NCBI RefSeq assembly: GCF_040529045.1
Contig: NZ_CP131914.1
Location: 4,324,501-4,388,500, forward strand
Reading direction: 5' to 3'
Length of the DNA: 64,000 bases
Origin: Xanthomonas indica
Lineage (GTDB): Bacteria > Pseudomonadota > Gammaproteobacteria > Xanthomonadales > Xanthomonadaceae
The stretch's first letter is position 1. Every line of letters starts with the position of its first letter. The translations under genes and the position numbers were made by a program. The notes beneath the pieces were generated by a model, which saw nothing but the letters and a program-made list of their open reading frames with translations, was not told where the DNA came from and made no database searches. Below are positions 21,360 to 30,360 of the stretch, piece after piece.

Positions 21360-21427
21360 GTAGGAGCGGCTTTGGCCGCGACCGGCATTCGCGGGAACGC
21401 CTCGGTCGCGGCTGAAGCCGCTCCTAC
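21360..21427. repeat. GTAG-type REP pair (REPIN-like)
   Basis: GTAGGAGCGGCTTTGGCCGC and its inverted partner ending GCCGCTCCTAC, 14 bp after the PilZ stop codon. It may form the 3' hairpin of the hemW-DUF1631-PilZ transcript. Confidence 0.9.
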
Positions 21428-21613
21428 GACAGCCATCCGAGTCCGTTGCGCGCTCCGACTCAAAAAGATCCAGCGGATCGACAAAGCCCCGCGTCGCCGG
21501 CGCAGCTTCGGCAACGTACGCTATGCGCACGCCGCCCGCTCACGTCCGCACACCTACACCGTTTCCGGCACACTTGGCGCCCCCGTTTCCGCATCGCCGA
21601 ACGAGCCACTGCC

Positions 21614-22936
21614 ATGCCCCAGCACGACCCCAGCGCCCTGTACGCCGACCACCTGCGCACCCTGACCCGACGCGCCGACGAGGCGCTGGCGCGCGGCGGC
21701 TTCGACCACCTGGTGGTCCCCAGCGGCAGCCTGCACTACCAGGTGTTCGACGATCGCGACTATCCGTTCGCGGTGAACCCGCAGTTCAAGGCCTGGCTGC
21801 CGCTGACCCGGGTGCCCAACAGCTGGCTGGTATACACGCCCGGGCGCAGGCCGCAGGTGATCTTCCACCAGCCGCGCGACTACTGGCACGTGGTGCCGGA
21901 CGCACCCAGCGGCTGGTGGGTGGAGCACTGCGACGTCCACCTGATCCGCACCCCGGACGAGGCGCTGGCGCTGCTGCCGGATGCCGCGCGCAGCGCGATC
22001 CTGGGCGAGCCGCAGAGCGCACTGGGCGGCTACGTGCCGAACAACCCGGCGCAGGTGCTGCAGTACCTGGAGTACCACCGCGCCTACAAGACGCCCTACG
22101 AGCTGGCGCTGATGCGCCAGGCGCAGCACTCGGCGGTGCGCGGCCATCGCGCCGCCGAGGCCGCGTTCCGCGACGGCCGCAGCGAATTCGAGATCCACAT
22201 GGCCTACTGCGCCGCGGTCGGGCAGGACGCGAACGAACTGCCGTACGGCAACATCGTGGCGCTGAACGAACACGGCGCCGTGCTGCACTACACCGAACTG
22301 CAGCGGCAGGCGCCGACGCCGCTGCGCAGCTTCCTGATCGACGCAGGCGCCTCCGCGCACGGCTACGCCAGCGACATCACCCGCACCTATGCCGCCGATC
22401 CCGGCAGCGAGTTCCAGGCGCTGATCGACGCGGTGGACGCCGCGCAGCAGCGCATGGGCCAGAACGTGCGCGCCGGCGTCGACTACCGGCAACTGCACCT
22501 GGAGGCGCACCTGGCGCTGATGGGGGTGCTGAAGGATGCCGGCGTGCTCACCGTGTCGCCGGAAACCGCGGTGGCCACCGGCGTCAGCGCCGCGTTCTTC
22601 CCGCACGGCCTGGGCCACCCGATCGGCCTGCAGGTGCACGACGTCGCTGGCTTCGCCGCCAGCGACCGCGGCGGCCGCATCGAACGCCCCGATGGCCACC
22701 CCTACCTGCGCATGACCCGCACCCTGGAGCCGGGCATGGTGGTGACGATCGAGCCGGGCCTGTACTTCATCGACATGCTGCTCGACGACCTCAAGCAGGC
22801 CGGCCACGGCGACAGCGTCGACTGGGCGCGCGTGGAACAGTTCAAGCCCTACGGCGGCATCCGCATCGAGGACGAGGTGGTGTGCACCGAGGACGCGCCC
22901 GAGAACCTGACGCGTCCGGTATTCGCGGCGGCCTGA
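21614..22936 (+). CDS. pepQ: Xaa-Pro dipeptidase (prolidase PepQ)
   Basis: M24 metallopeptidase that cleaves Xaa-Pro dipeptides in the cytoplasm. 440 residues. The creatinase-like N-terminal domain is followed by the pita-bread fold with metal ligands in FLIDAGASAHGYASDITRTY (two Asp), FFPHGLGHPIGLQVHDVAG (His), TLEPGMVVTIEPGLYFI (Glu) and GGIRIEDEVVCTE (Glu). The start MPQHDPSALYADH at 21614 is preferred to longer in-frame options because homologues begin here. Convergent with pepP, with heptad element 4 between. Confidence 0.93.
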   Translation: MPQHDPSALYADHLRTLTRRADEALARGGFDHLVVPSGSLHYQVFDDRDYPFAVNPQFKAWLPLTRVPNSWLVYTPGRRPQVIFHQPRDYWHVVPDAPSGWWVEHCDVHLIRTPDEALALLPDAARSAILGEPQSALGGYVPNNPAQVLQYLEYHRAYKTPYELALMRQAQHSAVRGHRAAEAAFRDGRSEFEIHMAYCAAVGQDANELPYGNIVALNEHGAVLHYTELQRQAPTPLRSFLIDAGASAHGYASDITRTYAADPGSEFQALIDAVDAAQQRMGQNVRAGVDYRQLHLEAHLALMGVLKDAGVLTVSPETAVATGVSAAFFPHGLGHPIGLQVHDVAGFAASDRGGRIERPDGHPYLRMTRTLEPGMVVTIEPGLYFIDMLLDDLKQAGHGDSVDWARVEQFKPYGGIRIEDEVVCTEDAPENLTRPVFAAA

Positions 22937-22947
22937 GGGCCGCCGCC

Positions 22948-23064
22948 GGGATTGGAGAATCGGGATTGGGGAATCGCAACAGCAAAAGCGCCGGGTCCGC
23001 TAGCTGACCTTTCTGCGCGCGGTCGCCGCTTTTTCCATTCCCTAGTCCCTATTCCCCATTCCCA
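22948..23064. repeat. Heptad-repeat inverted element 4 (overlaps the pepP 3' end)
   Basis: Left arm GGGATTGGAGAATCGGGATT (from 22948), then inner arms with AGCAAAAGCG / CGCTTTTT, right arm 23034-23064 (CCATTCCC, CCCATTCCC). The pepP stop at 23049 lies inside the right arm, so the last five residues of PepP (AGNGE) are encoded by the repeat. Confidence 0.82.
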
Positions 23065-24380
23065 GCCATCAAGGCCTCGATCTCCTCGGCGCTGCGCGCC
23101 AGGGCCTCGGTGAGCACGCGGTGGCCGTCGTCGGTGATCAGCACGTCGTCCTCGGTGCGGATGCCGATGCCGCGCCACTTCGCATCCACGTCCTTGTCGT
23201 CCGGCGACACGTACAGGCCGGGTTCGATGGTGAACACCATGCCCGGCTCGAGCAGGCGCGATTCGCCGGCCAGCCGGTAGTCGCCGACGTCGTGCACGTC
23301 CAGGCCCAGCCAGTGCCCGGTCTTGTGCCGGTAGAAGCGCCGGTAGTCGCCGCTGGCCAGGTTCTGCTCCAGGCTGCCCTTGAGCAGGCCCAGCCGCAGC
23401 AGACCTTCGGTCAGGGTCTGCACCGCGGCCAGGTGCCCGGCCTCGTAGGCCACGCCCGGCCGCGCCTGCGCCAGCGCGGCGGCGTGGGCAGCGCCGACCA
23501 GGTCGTGCAGCGCGCGCTGTTCGGCGCTGAAGCGGCCGTTGGCCGGAAACGTGCGGGTGATGTCGGCGGCATAGCCGCGGTACTCGGCACCGGCATCGAC
23601 CAGCACCAGCTCGCCGTCGCGTAGGCGCGCGGCGTTAGCGCGGTAGTGCAGCACGCAGGCGTTGTGGCCGCTGCCGACGATGCTGCCGTAGGCCGGCCAG
23701 GCATCGCCGGCGCGGAATTCGCGCTCGATCTCGGCCTGCAGTTGGTATTCGTGCACGCCCGGGCGCGCCAGCCGCATCGCCGCGCGGTGCCCGGCCACGC
23801 TCAGGTCGGCCGCCACCTGCATCAGCGCGACTTCGTCGCGCGATTTGAACAGGCGCTGCTCGTGCAGCAGATGGCCCAGTTCCAAAAATTCGTGCGGTGG
23901 CTGCGCGCCGTGCCGCACCTGCTCGCGCACGCGCTTGACCCAGCCGATCAGCTTCAGGTCGAAATCGACGTCGCGGCCGAAGTGGTAGTACACCCGCGAG
24001 CGGCCTTCCAGCAGCCCCGGCAGGATCTCGTCGAGGTCGTCGATCGGATAGGCATCGTCCATGCCGTAGCGCTCGACCGCGCCTTCCTGGCCCGCCCGCG
24101 GGCCGTCCCAGGCTTCGCGCTCGGGGTCGCGCTCGCGGCAAAACAGCAGCGCTTCGCCGTGGCGGCGCCCGGGCACCAGTACCAGCACCGCATCCGGCTC
24201 GGGGAAGCCGCACAGGTACCAGAAGTCCGAATCCTGCCGGTACGGGTAGTGCGTGTCGTGGCTGCGCACCCGCTCCGGCGCGCTGGGCAGCACCAGGATG
24301 GCCTGCTCGCCGGCCATGTCCATCAGCTGCCGACGGCGGCGCGCGTACTCGCCGGAGGAAATCCCGGTGAGCCGCTTCAT
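23049..24380 (-). CDS. pepP: Xaa-Pro aminopeptidase PepP
   Basis: M24 metallopeptidase that removes N-terminal residues before proline. 443 residues. The N-terminal domain includes the family signature HDTHYPYRQDSDFWYLCGFPEPDAV. The catalytic domain has metal ligands in LVLVDAGAEYRGYAADITRTFP, FYRHKTGHWLGLDVHDVG, LLEPGMVFTIEPGLYV and GIGIRTEDDVLIT. The ATG overlaps the ygfB stop (ATGA). In E. coli pepP is followed by ubiH and ubiI; here it is followed by a repeat and the convergent pepQ. Confidence 0.95.
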   Translation of the reverse strand: MKRLTGISSGEYARRRRQLMDMAGEQAILVLPSAPERVRSHDTHYPYRQDSDFWYLCGFPEPDAVLVLVPGRRHGEALLFCRERDPEREAWDGPRAGQEGAVERYGMDDAYPIDDLDEILPGLLEGRSRVYYHFGRDVDFDLKLIGWVKRVREQVRHGAQPPHEFLELGHLLHEQRLFKSRDEVALMQVAADLSVAGHRAAMRLARPGVHEYQLQAEIEREFRAGDAWPAYGSIVGSGHNACVLHYRANAARLRDGELVLVDAGAEYRGYAADITRTFPANGRFSAEQRALHDLVGAAHAAALAQARPGVAYEAGHLAAVQTLTEGLLRLGLLKGSLEQNLASGDYRRFYRHKTGHWLGLDVHDVGDYRLAGESRLLEPGMVFTIEPGLYVSPDDKDVDAKWRGIGIRTEDDVLITDDGHRVLTEALARSAEEIEALMAGNGE

Positions 24381-24925
24381 CAGTTCAGGCGCTGCCGGTG
24401 GCGCGGGCCGAGCACGCAGTCGCTGTGCAGCAACAGCGCCGCCACGCGCACGAACTCCTCGATCTCGGCCAGCGCGTCCTCGTCCTCGTCGCCGCTGTCG
24501 AAGTCGTCGGCACTGGCCTGGGCCAGCCGTGCGAGGTCCTGCAGCGCTTCCTGGCCCTCCTCGGACAGCGGCGGTGCCGCCCCTGCGGCCAGGCCGAAGC
24601 CGCCGAGGAAGCCGCGGCACCAGTCGAACAGCGCGTCGGCGCGCTCGGGCAGCGGCGCGCCGGCATCGGCCAGCACCAGGTCGAAACCGAAATCGCGGTC
24701 GTTCAGTTGCGCAGTCGTGGCCTCGCGCAGGCGATCCAGCGCGTCGCCGCTGCGCGGCGCGGCGATGCTGGCATCGGCCAGCACGGCAGCCGGCCACGCC
24801 GGCAGTTCGGCGCCGCCGCCGGCCAGCCAGCCGCACAGGGCGCCGTGCAGTTCGGCCGCCGACGCAGCCAGGCCAAGCGTCCGGCTGGCATCGGCGATCT
24901 GGTCGGCAGTGGGAAGTTCGGTCAT
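24380..24925 (-). CDS. ygfB: UPF0149 family protein YgfB
   Basis: 181-residue acidic all-helical protein with the UPF0149 features AELHGALCGWLAGGG near the N-terminus, LFDWCRGFLGGFGLA in the middle and an Asp/Glu-rich segment SGDEDEDALAEIEEFVRVAALLL near the end. In Pseudomonas a homologue modulates gene expression, but its role here is not known. Coupled to pepP by an ATGA overlap, as in E. coli. Divergent from the GGDEF-EAL gene. Confidence 0.92.
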   Translation of the reverse strand: MTELPTADQIADASRTLGLAASAAELHGALCGWLAGGGAELPAWPAAVLADASIAAPRSGDALDRLREATTAQLNDRDFGFDLVLADAGAPLPERADALFDWCRGFLGGFGLAAGAAPPLSEEGQEALQDLARLAQASADDFDSGDEDEDALAEIEEFVRVAALLLHSDCVLGPRHRQRLN

Positions 24926-25084
24926 GGAGCGAAGCCTGTCGGGCGCTGGCCACGGGCCTGTGGCGGCCTGCAGCGGAATCGGGACTGCGCAGTGTAGCAA
25001 TCGCGTGTGCGCCGCCGCTTGTGGAGGCTTCCGACACGCGCCTACACTCCACCACCCGTTCTTTGACAGAAGTCACTTTCCGCC

Positions 25085-27319
25085 ATGCCATTGGAGCACG
25101 TTGCTGCAGGAGCTGCGGAAAGGACCGGCCTTGCCTTGTTCGGCGAGACCTTGCTGGCCGCATGGCCGCTGGTGGCGCTCGCCGCGCTGGCGGCCTGCGG
25201 GATGGCCGCGCTGTTCGCACTGCGCTCGCGCCGGCGCCTGCGCGAGCAGTTGCACCGGCACGCACAGCTGCAGCAACGCGACCAGCACCTGAAACTGGCG
25301 CTGTGGGCCTCGGGCGAGCACTTCTGGGATTACGACCTGCAACAGCGCACGCTGCGGCTGATGCGCGCCGACGAGGCCACGCCGCACGCGCAGGACATCG
25401 GCCTGGTGATCCGCGAGAACGAGCCGCTGCGGATCCATCCCGACGACATGGAACAGGCGCGGCAGGTGCTGCAGGAACACCTGCAGGGCCTCACCGCGAT
25501 CTACACCGCCGAGTATCGGGTGGACCTGGCCGGGGATGGGGTCTGGCACTGGGCGCGGGTGCGCGGCCGCGTGGTCGACTACGACGCCAGCGGCGCACCG
25601 CGTCGGCTCGCCGGCACCGCACGCGACATCACCTCGCACCGCCAGGCCGACCTGGAGCGGCGCATCGCCGCCGAAGTGCTGCGCAGCATGGGCGAAGCAG
25701 TCGCCGTGCTCGACGAGGAGCGCCGCTTCATCTCGGTCAACCCAGCCTTCACCCGCATCACCGGCTACAGCGAACGCGAGGTGCTGGGCCAGCCAATGAC
25801 GCTGATCGACCACACGCCGGAAACGCCGGCCGCGCCAGTGGCCGAGCATGGCCGGCACTGGCGCGGCGAGGCCTGGAAGCGGCGCAAGGACGGCCAGGAG
25901 ATCCTCTGCCACCTGCGCCGCAACACCGTGGTCGACGCCGACGGCCGCCAGAGCTTCCAGGTGGTGGTGCTGGAGGACATCACCGACCAGAAGCGCGCCG
26001 AGCAGGAACTGCGCTACCTGGCCAACTACGACACGCTGACCAGCCTTCCCAACCGTGCGCTGCTGTCCGAGCGCCTGGCGCGGGCGATCGTGCGTGCGCG
26101 ACGCCAGGCCGGCTCGGTCGCGGTGCTGTTCCTGGACCTGGACCGCTTCAAGGACATCAACGATTCGCTCGGCCACGCGGTCGGCGACCGCGTGCTGCGC
26201 GCCGTGGCCGAACGCCTGCAGCAGGCGGTGGGGCCGCAGCACACGGTGGCGCGCCTGGCCGGCGACGAATTCACCGTGGTGGTCGAGGACATCGTCAGCC
26301 AGGGCGAGGCCGAGGCGGTGGCCGCCCGCGTGCTGGCCGCCTTCGAGGCGCCGCTGCGGCTGGACGAACGCCGCGAGGTCGCGGTCTCCAGCTCCATCGG
26401 CATCTCCCTGTTCCCGCAGCACGCGCTGCTGCCCAGCGAACTGCTCAAGCACGCCGACACCGCGATGTACCAGGCCAAGGCCGCCGGGCGCCGCAACGTG
26501 CAGGTGTACTCGGCGCGCATGGACGAGGCCACCCGCCATCGCGCCACCCTGGCCAGCACGCTGCGCAAGATCCCGCTGGACCAGGAACTGAAGCTGGTCT
26601 ACCAGCCGCGCTACTCGCTGCGCACGCAGCGGGTGGTCGGCGTGGAAGCGCTGCTGCGCTGGCACAGCGCCGATTTCGGACCGGTCTCGCCGAGCCAGTT
26701 CATCCCGCTGGCCGAGGAGACCGGGCTGATCCTGGAGATCGGCGAATGGGTGCTGCGCCAGGCCTGCGGCGCGCTGCGCGACTGGCGGCGGATGGGGCTG
26801 ACCGACCTGTGCATGTCGGTGAACGTGTCGGCGATCCAGCTCGAGCGCGGCAACCTGCCGGAGCTGATGGCCGAGATCCTCGCCGAGACCGGCGTGCCGG
26901 CCGCCAACATCGAACTGGAACTGACCGAGAGCGTGGTGATGTCGCAGGTCGGCAAGAACGCCGAATTGCTGCGCGCCTGCCGCGCGTTGGGGCTGACCCT
27001 GGCCATCGACGATTTCGGCACCGGCTATTCGTCGCTGGCCTACCTGAAGCGCCTGCCGATCAACACCCTGAAGATCGACCAGGAGTTCATCGGCGATCTC
27101 ACCCGCGACCCGGACGACGAGGCGATCACCAGCACCATCATCGCGATGGGCCACTCGCTGGCGCTGAAGGTGGTGGCCGAAGGGGTCGAAGACGCCGGCC
27201 AGCTGGCGTTCCTGCGCGCGCACGGCTGCGACGAGATCCAGGGCCACCTGGTGGCGCCGGCGCTGGAGCCGGACGCCTGCCTGCGCCTGTTGCAGCAACC
27301 GCTGCGGCTGCCTGCCTGA
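25085..27319 (+). CDS. PAS-GGDEF-EAL cyclic-di-GMP turnover protein
   Basis: Membrane-anchored protein of 744 residues. One hydrophobic segment (about residues 20-46) is followed by two PAS-type domains (about 60-190 and 200-315, the second with SVNPAFTRITGYSEREVLGQ). The GGDEF domain carries AGDEF at 392-396 in place of GGDEF. The EAL domain has Glu521 in GVEALLRW, NVSAIQL, ELTESVVM, IDDFGTGYSSLAYLKRLPI and EGVED, so its catalytic motifs look intact. It is probably an active phosphodiesterase; diguanylate cyclase activity is possible but unproven. It lies between ygfB and zapA, neighbours that are adjacent and divergent in E. coli. Confidence 0.92.
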   Translation: MPLEHVAAGAAERTGLALFGETLLAAWPLVALAALAACGMAALFALRSRRRLREQLHRHAQLQQRDQHLKLALWASGEHFWDYDLQQRTLRLMRADEATPHAQDIGLVIRENEPLRIHPDDMEQARQVLQEHLQGLTAIYTAEYRVDLAGDGVWHWARVRGRVVDYDASGAPRRLAGTARDITSHRQADLERRIAAEVLRSMGEAVAVLDEERRFISVNPAFTRITGYSEREVLGQPMTLIDHTPETPAAPVAEHGRHWRGEAWKRRKDGQEILCHLRRNTVVDADGRQSFQVVVLEDITDQKRAEQELRYLANYDTLTSLPNRALLSERLARAIVRARRQAGSVAVLFLDLDRFKDINDSLGHAVGDRVLRAVAERLQQAVGPQHTVARLAGDEFTVVVEDIVSQGEAEAVAARVLAAFEAPLRLDERREVAVSSSIGISLFPQHALLPSELLKHADTAMYQAKAAGRRNVQVYSARMDEATRHRATLASTLRKIPLDQELKLVYQPRYSLRTQRVVGVEALLRWHSADFGPVSPSQFIPLAEETGLILEIGEWVLRQACGALRDWRRMGLTDLCMSVNVSAIQLERGNLPELMAEILAETGVPAANIELELTESVVMSQVGKNAELLRACRALGLTLAIDDFGTGYSSLAYLKRLPINTLKIDQEFIGDLTRDPDDEAITSTIIAMGHSLALKVVAEGVEDAGQLAFLRAHGCDEIQGHLVAPALEPDACLRLLQQPLRLPA

Positions 27320-27386
27320 GCGCCGGCCATGGCGCCGCCGCGCGGCGTCTTGACCGCCCCTCCGGCGCATGCCTATCGTGAGCGCC

Positions 27387-27608
27387 ATGGACAGCCCTGA
27401 CGCCCTCGCCGAGCTTCGCGCCCTTGCCGCACGCGTGGAAACGCTGGTCGAGCGCTGCCAGCGCCTGTCCGACGAGAACCGCAGTTTGCGCCAGCAGCAG
27501 GAACACCTGATCGGCGAGCGCTCGCAGTTGCTGACCAAGAACGAACAGGCGCGTTCGCGCGTGGAAGCGATGATCGCCCGATTGAAGTCCCTGGAGCAGC
27601 ACACGTGA
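27387..27608 (+). CDS. Small coiled-coil protein (TIGR02449-like) upstream of zapA
   Basis: 73-residue protein, almost wholly a heptad coiled coil (LRALAARVETLVERCQRLSDEN ... LLTKNEQARSRVEAMIARLKSLEQ). Its size and coiled coil recall ZapB, and it is coupled to zapA by a GTGA overlap, so a role at the division ring is plausible but inferred. The start is MDSPDALAE at 27387; an upstream ATG at 27369 is possible. Confidence 0.82.
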   Translation: MDSPDALAELRALAARVETLVERCQRLSDENRSLRQQQEHLIGERSQLLTKNEQARSRVEAMIARLKSLEQHT

Positions 27609-27898
27609 GCGAGCCGGTCAGCGTCCGCATCCTCGACCGCGAGTACACCGTCGGCGTCGAGGCCGAGGAGCGCGACGGCCTGCTCGCCGCCGCGCGCCTG
27701 CTCGACGCGAAGATGCGCGAGGTGCGCGGCAGCAACCGCATGGCCGCGGTGGATCGCGTCGCCGTTCTCGCGGCGCTGAATCTGGCGCACGAGCTGCAGC
27801 AACTGCGCGACGAGCACGCGCAGCGCGACCGCGAGATGGCGCGCACACTCGCCGATCTCAATCGGCGCCTGGACAGCGTGGTCGATACGACGCGCTGA
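27605..27898 (+). CDS. zapA: Cell division protein ZapA
   Basis: 97-residue FtsZ-associated protein that bundles FtsZ filaments. It starts with GTG: MSEPVSVRILDREYTVGVEAEERDGLLAAARLLDAKMREVRGS shows the N-terminal ZapA domain. The C-terminal half is a coiled coil (ALNLAHELQQLRDEHAQRDREMARTLADLNRRLDSV). The next gene downstream is 6S RNA, the classic zapA-ssrS order. Confidence 0.94.
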   Translation: MSEPVSVRILDREYTVGVEAEERDGLLAAARLLDAKMREVRGSNRMAAVDRVAVLAALNLAHELQQLRDEHAQRDREMARTLADLNRRLDSVVDTTR

Positions 27899-27983
27899 TC
27901 CGCTCGTGGCGCGGCGATCATCAACGTGAATTGCAACGCACCGAAGCACCGACGAACGGACTAGCCAAGCGCGACGACGGCGC

Positions 27984-27989
27984 TATACT
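27984..27989 (+). promoter_or_regulatory. -10 element of the 6S RNA promoter
   Basis: TATACT 7 bp before the predicted 5' end of 6S RNA. No strong -35 was recognised. Confidence 0.7.
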
Positions 27990-27995
27990 CCACTT

Positions 27996-28181
27996 GCGTT
28001 CTCTGCTGTGAACGACAGCGTGTGCAAACATTCGCCTTGTCCCTTAATGACGACCACGGGGTGGCGACGGAATCGGGAGTGCAAGTCCGCCTCGTAGCGG
28101 GAAGCCCGATGATTCTCCAGCCATCCCACTTGAACCCCGGGTTCAAGGTCGTTTCGCACGCATCGTCACGGCGGAGAATGC
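27996..28181 (+). ncRNA. ssrS: 6S RNA, regulator of sigma-70 RNA polymerase
   Basis: About 186 nt. The two ends pair over a long closing stem: GCGTTCTCTGCTGTGA at the 5' end matches, with wobble pairs, the complement of the segment ending CGGCGGAGAATGC at 28168-28181, and the pairing continues through GCGTGTGCAAAC / GTTTCGCACGC. The interior holds the large bubble that mimics open promoter DNA. It lies directly after zapA and before fau, as in E. coli. Ends are predicted by pairing and promoter position, to within a few bases. Confidence 0.92.
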
Positions 28182-28190
28182 AATTCTTCC

Positions 28191-28224
28191 AGGAAGCGGC
28201 GCCGCAAGGCGCCGTTTCCTTTTT
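28191..28224 (+). terminator. Rho-independent terminator after 6S RNA
   Basis: 13-bp stem (AGGAAGCGGCGCC / GGCGCCGTTTCCT, one G-T pair) with a GCAA tetraloop and a T run at 28219-28224. It could leave a 3' tail to be trimmed from 6S RNA. Confidence 0.92.
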
Positions 28225-28338
28225 GTGCGTCCGCAACCTGCGTGTCCACCACATCGTTGCCGGCGCAGCGCATGCGCGACGCGTTCTCGCGCCGGCCGAA
28301 ACCCGGGATACTGGTGTCCCCACCACGGAGATCCCGGA

Positions 28339-29118
28339 TTGCCGACGCTCGCCCAGATCCTCGACCGCTTCGACCCCGCAGCGGGATTCGATGTCCCCGC
28401 CAGCTGGCGACAAGGCCGCACCGCCTTCGGCGGACTGTCCGCGGCGCTGGCGCTGCAGGCGGCGCTGCGCACGGCGCCGTCCGCGTTGCCGCCACTGAAG
28501 TCGGCGCATATCGGGTTCATCGGCCCGGCCGACGGCACCCTGCGCTTCGATACGCAGGTGTTGCGCCAGGGCAAGTCCGCCACCTCGGTCGCGGTCGATT
28601 GCCTGGCCGACGGACAGGTCGCCCTGCGTGCCGCATTGCTGTTCGCGCAGCCGCGCCCCAGCCGCATCGCCCACGACTTCCTGCCGGCACGGCCGGCGGT
28701 GGTCGGCCCCGAGGCGGCGACGCCGATCGCCGACAGCGCCGCGACGCCGGCCTTCGTCGCCAACTTCGACATGCGCCTGGCCGGCGGCGCGCTGCCGCTG
28801 TCCGCCGCGGCCGACCCGGAGTTGCTGGTCTGGGCGCGCCATCGCGACGCCGACGGCGTGGACCCGAGCGTGGCCCTGGTCGCGCTGGGCGACTGCCTGC
28901 CGCCGGCCGCGATGACCTGCTTCAGCGCACCGGCGCCGGTCAGCTCGATGACCTGGACCCTGGACTTCCCGCAGCCGGCCAGCGCCAGCGACTGGTTCCT
29001 GCTGCGCTCGGCCAGCCTGCATGCCGAGGACGGCTACTCGCTGCAGGACATGCAGATCTGGGACACGGCCGGGCGGCTGGTGCTGTGGGGCCGGCAGACG
29101 GTGGCGCTCTACGCGTGA
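28339..29118 (+). CDS. Acyl-CoA thioesterase family protein (TesB-like double hotdog)
   Basis: 259-residue protein with two hotdog-like halves: FGGLSAALALQAALRTAP with LKSAHIGFIGPADGTLRFDTQVLRQGKSATSVAVDCL in the first, and SSMTWTLDFPQPASASDWFLLRSASLHAEDGYSLQDMQIWDTAGRLVLWGRQTVALYA in the second. It probably hydrolyses acyl-CoA thioesters; substrate unknown. I propose a TTG start at 28339, because GGAG stands 8 bp before it and homology begins there; no ATG fits. It lies between 6S RNA and fau. Confidence 0.8.
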   Translation: MPTLAQILDRFDPAAGFDVPASWRQGRTAFGGLSAALALQAALRTAPSALPPLKSAHIGFIGPADGTLRFDTQVLRQGKSATSVAVDCLADGQVALRAALLFAQPRPSRIAHDFLPARPAVVGPEAATPIADSAATPAFVANFDMRLAGGALPLSAAADPELLVWARHRDADGVDPSVALVALGDCLPPAAMTCFSAPAPVSSMTWTLDFPQPASASDWFLLRSASLHAEDGYSLQDMQIWDTAGRLVLWGRQTVALYA

Positions 29119-29199
29119 TCGCCGCGGCGGCGACCGCGCCTGCTGGTCAGTGCGTGCGCCGGCGCCGACAATAGCGCCAATCCTCGCCACGCCTGCCCG

Positions 29200-29789
29200 A
29201 TGACTGCCGACGACCGCGATTCCCTGCGCCAGGACCTGCGTGCGCGCCGCCGCGCGCTCACCGCGCCCGTGCGCCTGGCCGCCGCCGATGCGCTGGCGCA
29301 GCGGTTGCTGGACTTGCCGTTCGCGCCGCAGCACGGCCATGTCGGCGGCTACTGGGCCATGGACGGCGAGATCGCGCTGCACCGCTGGCAACTGTCGCTG
29401 CCGGACGCGGTGCAGTACTGCCTGCCGGTACTCAGCGGCGACACCCTGCGCTTCGCGCCGTGGCGTCCCGGGCAGCCGCTGCGCGCCAACCGCTACGGCA
29501 TCCCCGAGCCCGACGTCGACCCGGCCACGACCCTGGGCCCGGCGCAGATGGCGCTGGTGGTGGCGCCGCTGGTCGGCTTCGACACCGCCGGCGGCCGCCT
29601 GGGCATGGGGGGCGGCTGGTATGATCGCAGCTTCGCTTTCCGCCAGCGGCAGGCCCCGCCGCCCTGGCTGGTCGGGGCCGCCTTCGACGCGCAACAGGTC
29701 GCGGCCTTGCCGCTCGCCGCCTGGGACGTGGCGCTGGACGCGGTCTGCACCGAATCCCTCACCCTGTCGACCGCGCACGATTTCCCCGC

Positions 29790-29793
<4 letters not shown>
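29200..29793 (+). CDS. fau: 5-formyltetrahydrofolate cyclo-ligase
   Basis: ATP-dependent conversion of 5-formyl-THF to 5,10-methenyl-THF. 197 residues. An N-terminal basic segment RQDLRARRRALT is followed by YWAMDGEIALH, FAPWRPGQPLRANRYGIPEP and the nucleotide-binding loop GGRLGMGGGWYDRSFAF, the family hallmark. In E. coli the gene is ygfA, next to 6S RNA. Its stop overlaps the EVE gene (ATGA). Confidence 0.94.
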
Positions 29794-30260
<467 letters not shown>

Positions 30261-30261
30261 C

Positions 30262-30351
30262 CGGGATTCGGGATCGGGGATTGGGGATTTGCCTCCCAGC
30301 CCACCCGCCTGCCGCTTCAACGAATCCCCAATCCCGAATCCCCACTCCCGA
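30262..30351. repeat. Heptad-repeat inverted element 5
   Basis: Left arm GGGATTCGGGATCGGGGATT (from 30263) and right arm 30320-30351 (CGAATCCCC, AATCCCGAATCCCC). It fills the gap between the EVE stop and the rpiA start and leaves only 9 bp before the rpiA ATG. Confidence 0.82.
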
Positions 30352-30360
30352 GCTCTTCCA

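Noticed and set aside
25085-27319. GGDEF domain as clearly inactive because it reads AGDEF
   Set aside because: AGDEF variants occur in active cyclases; the sequence alone does not decide.
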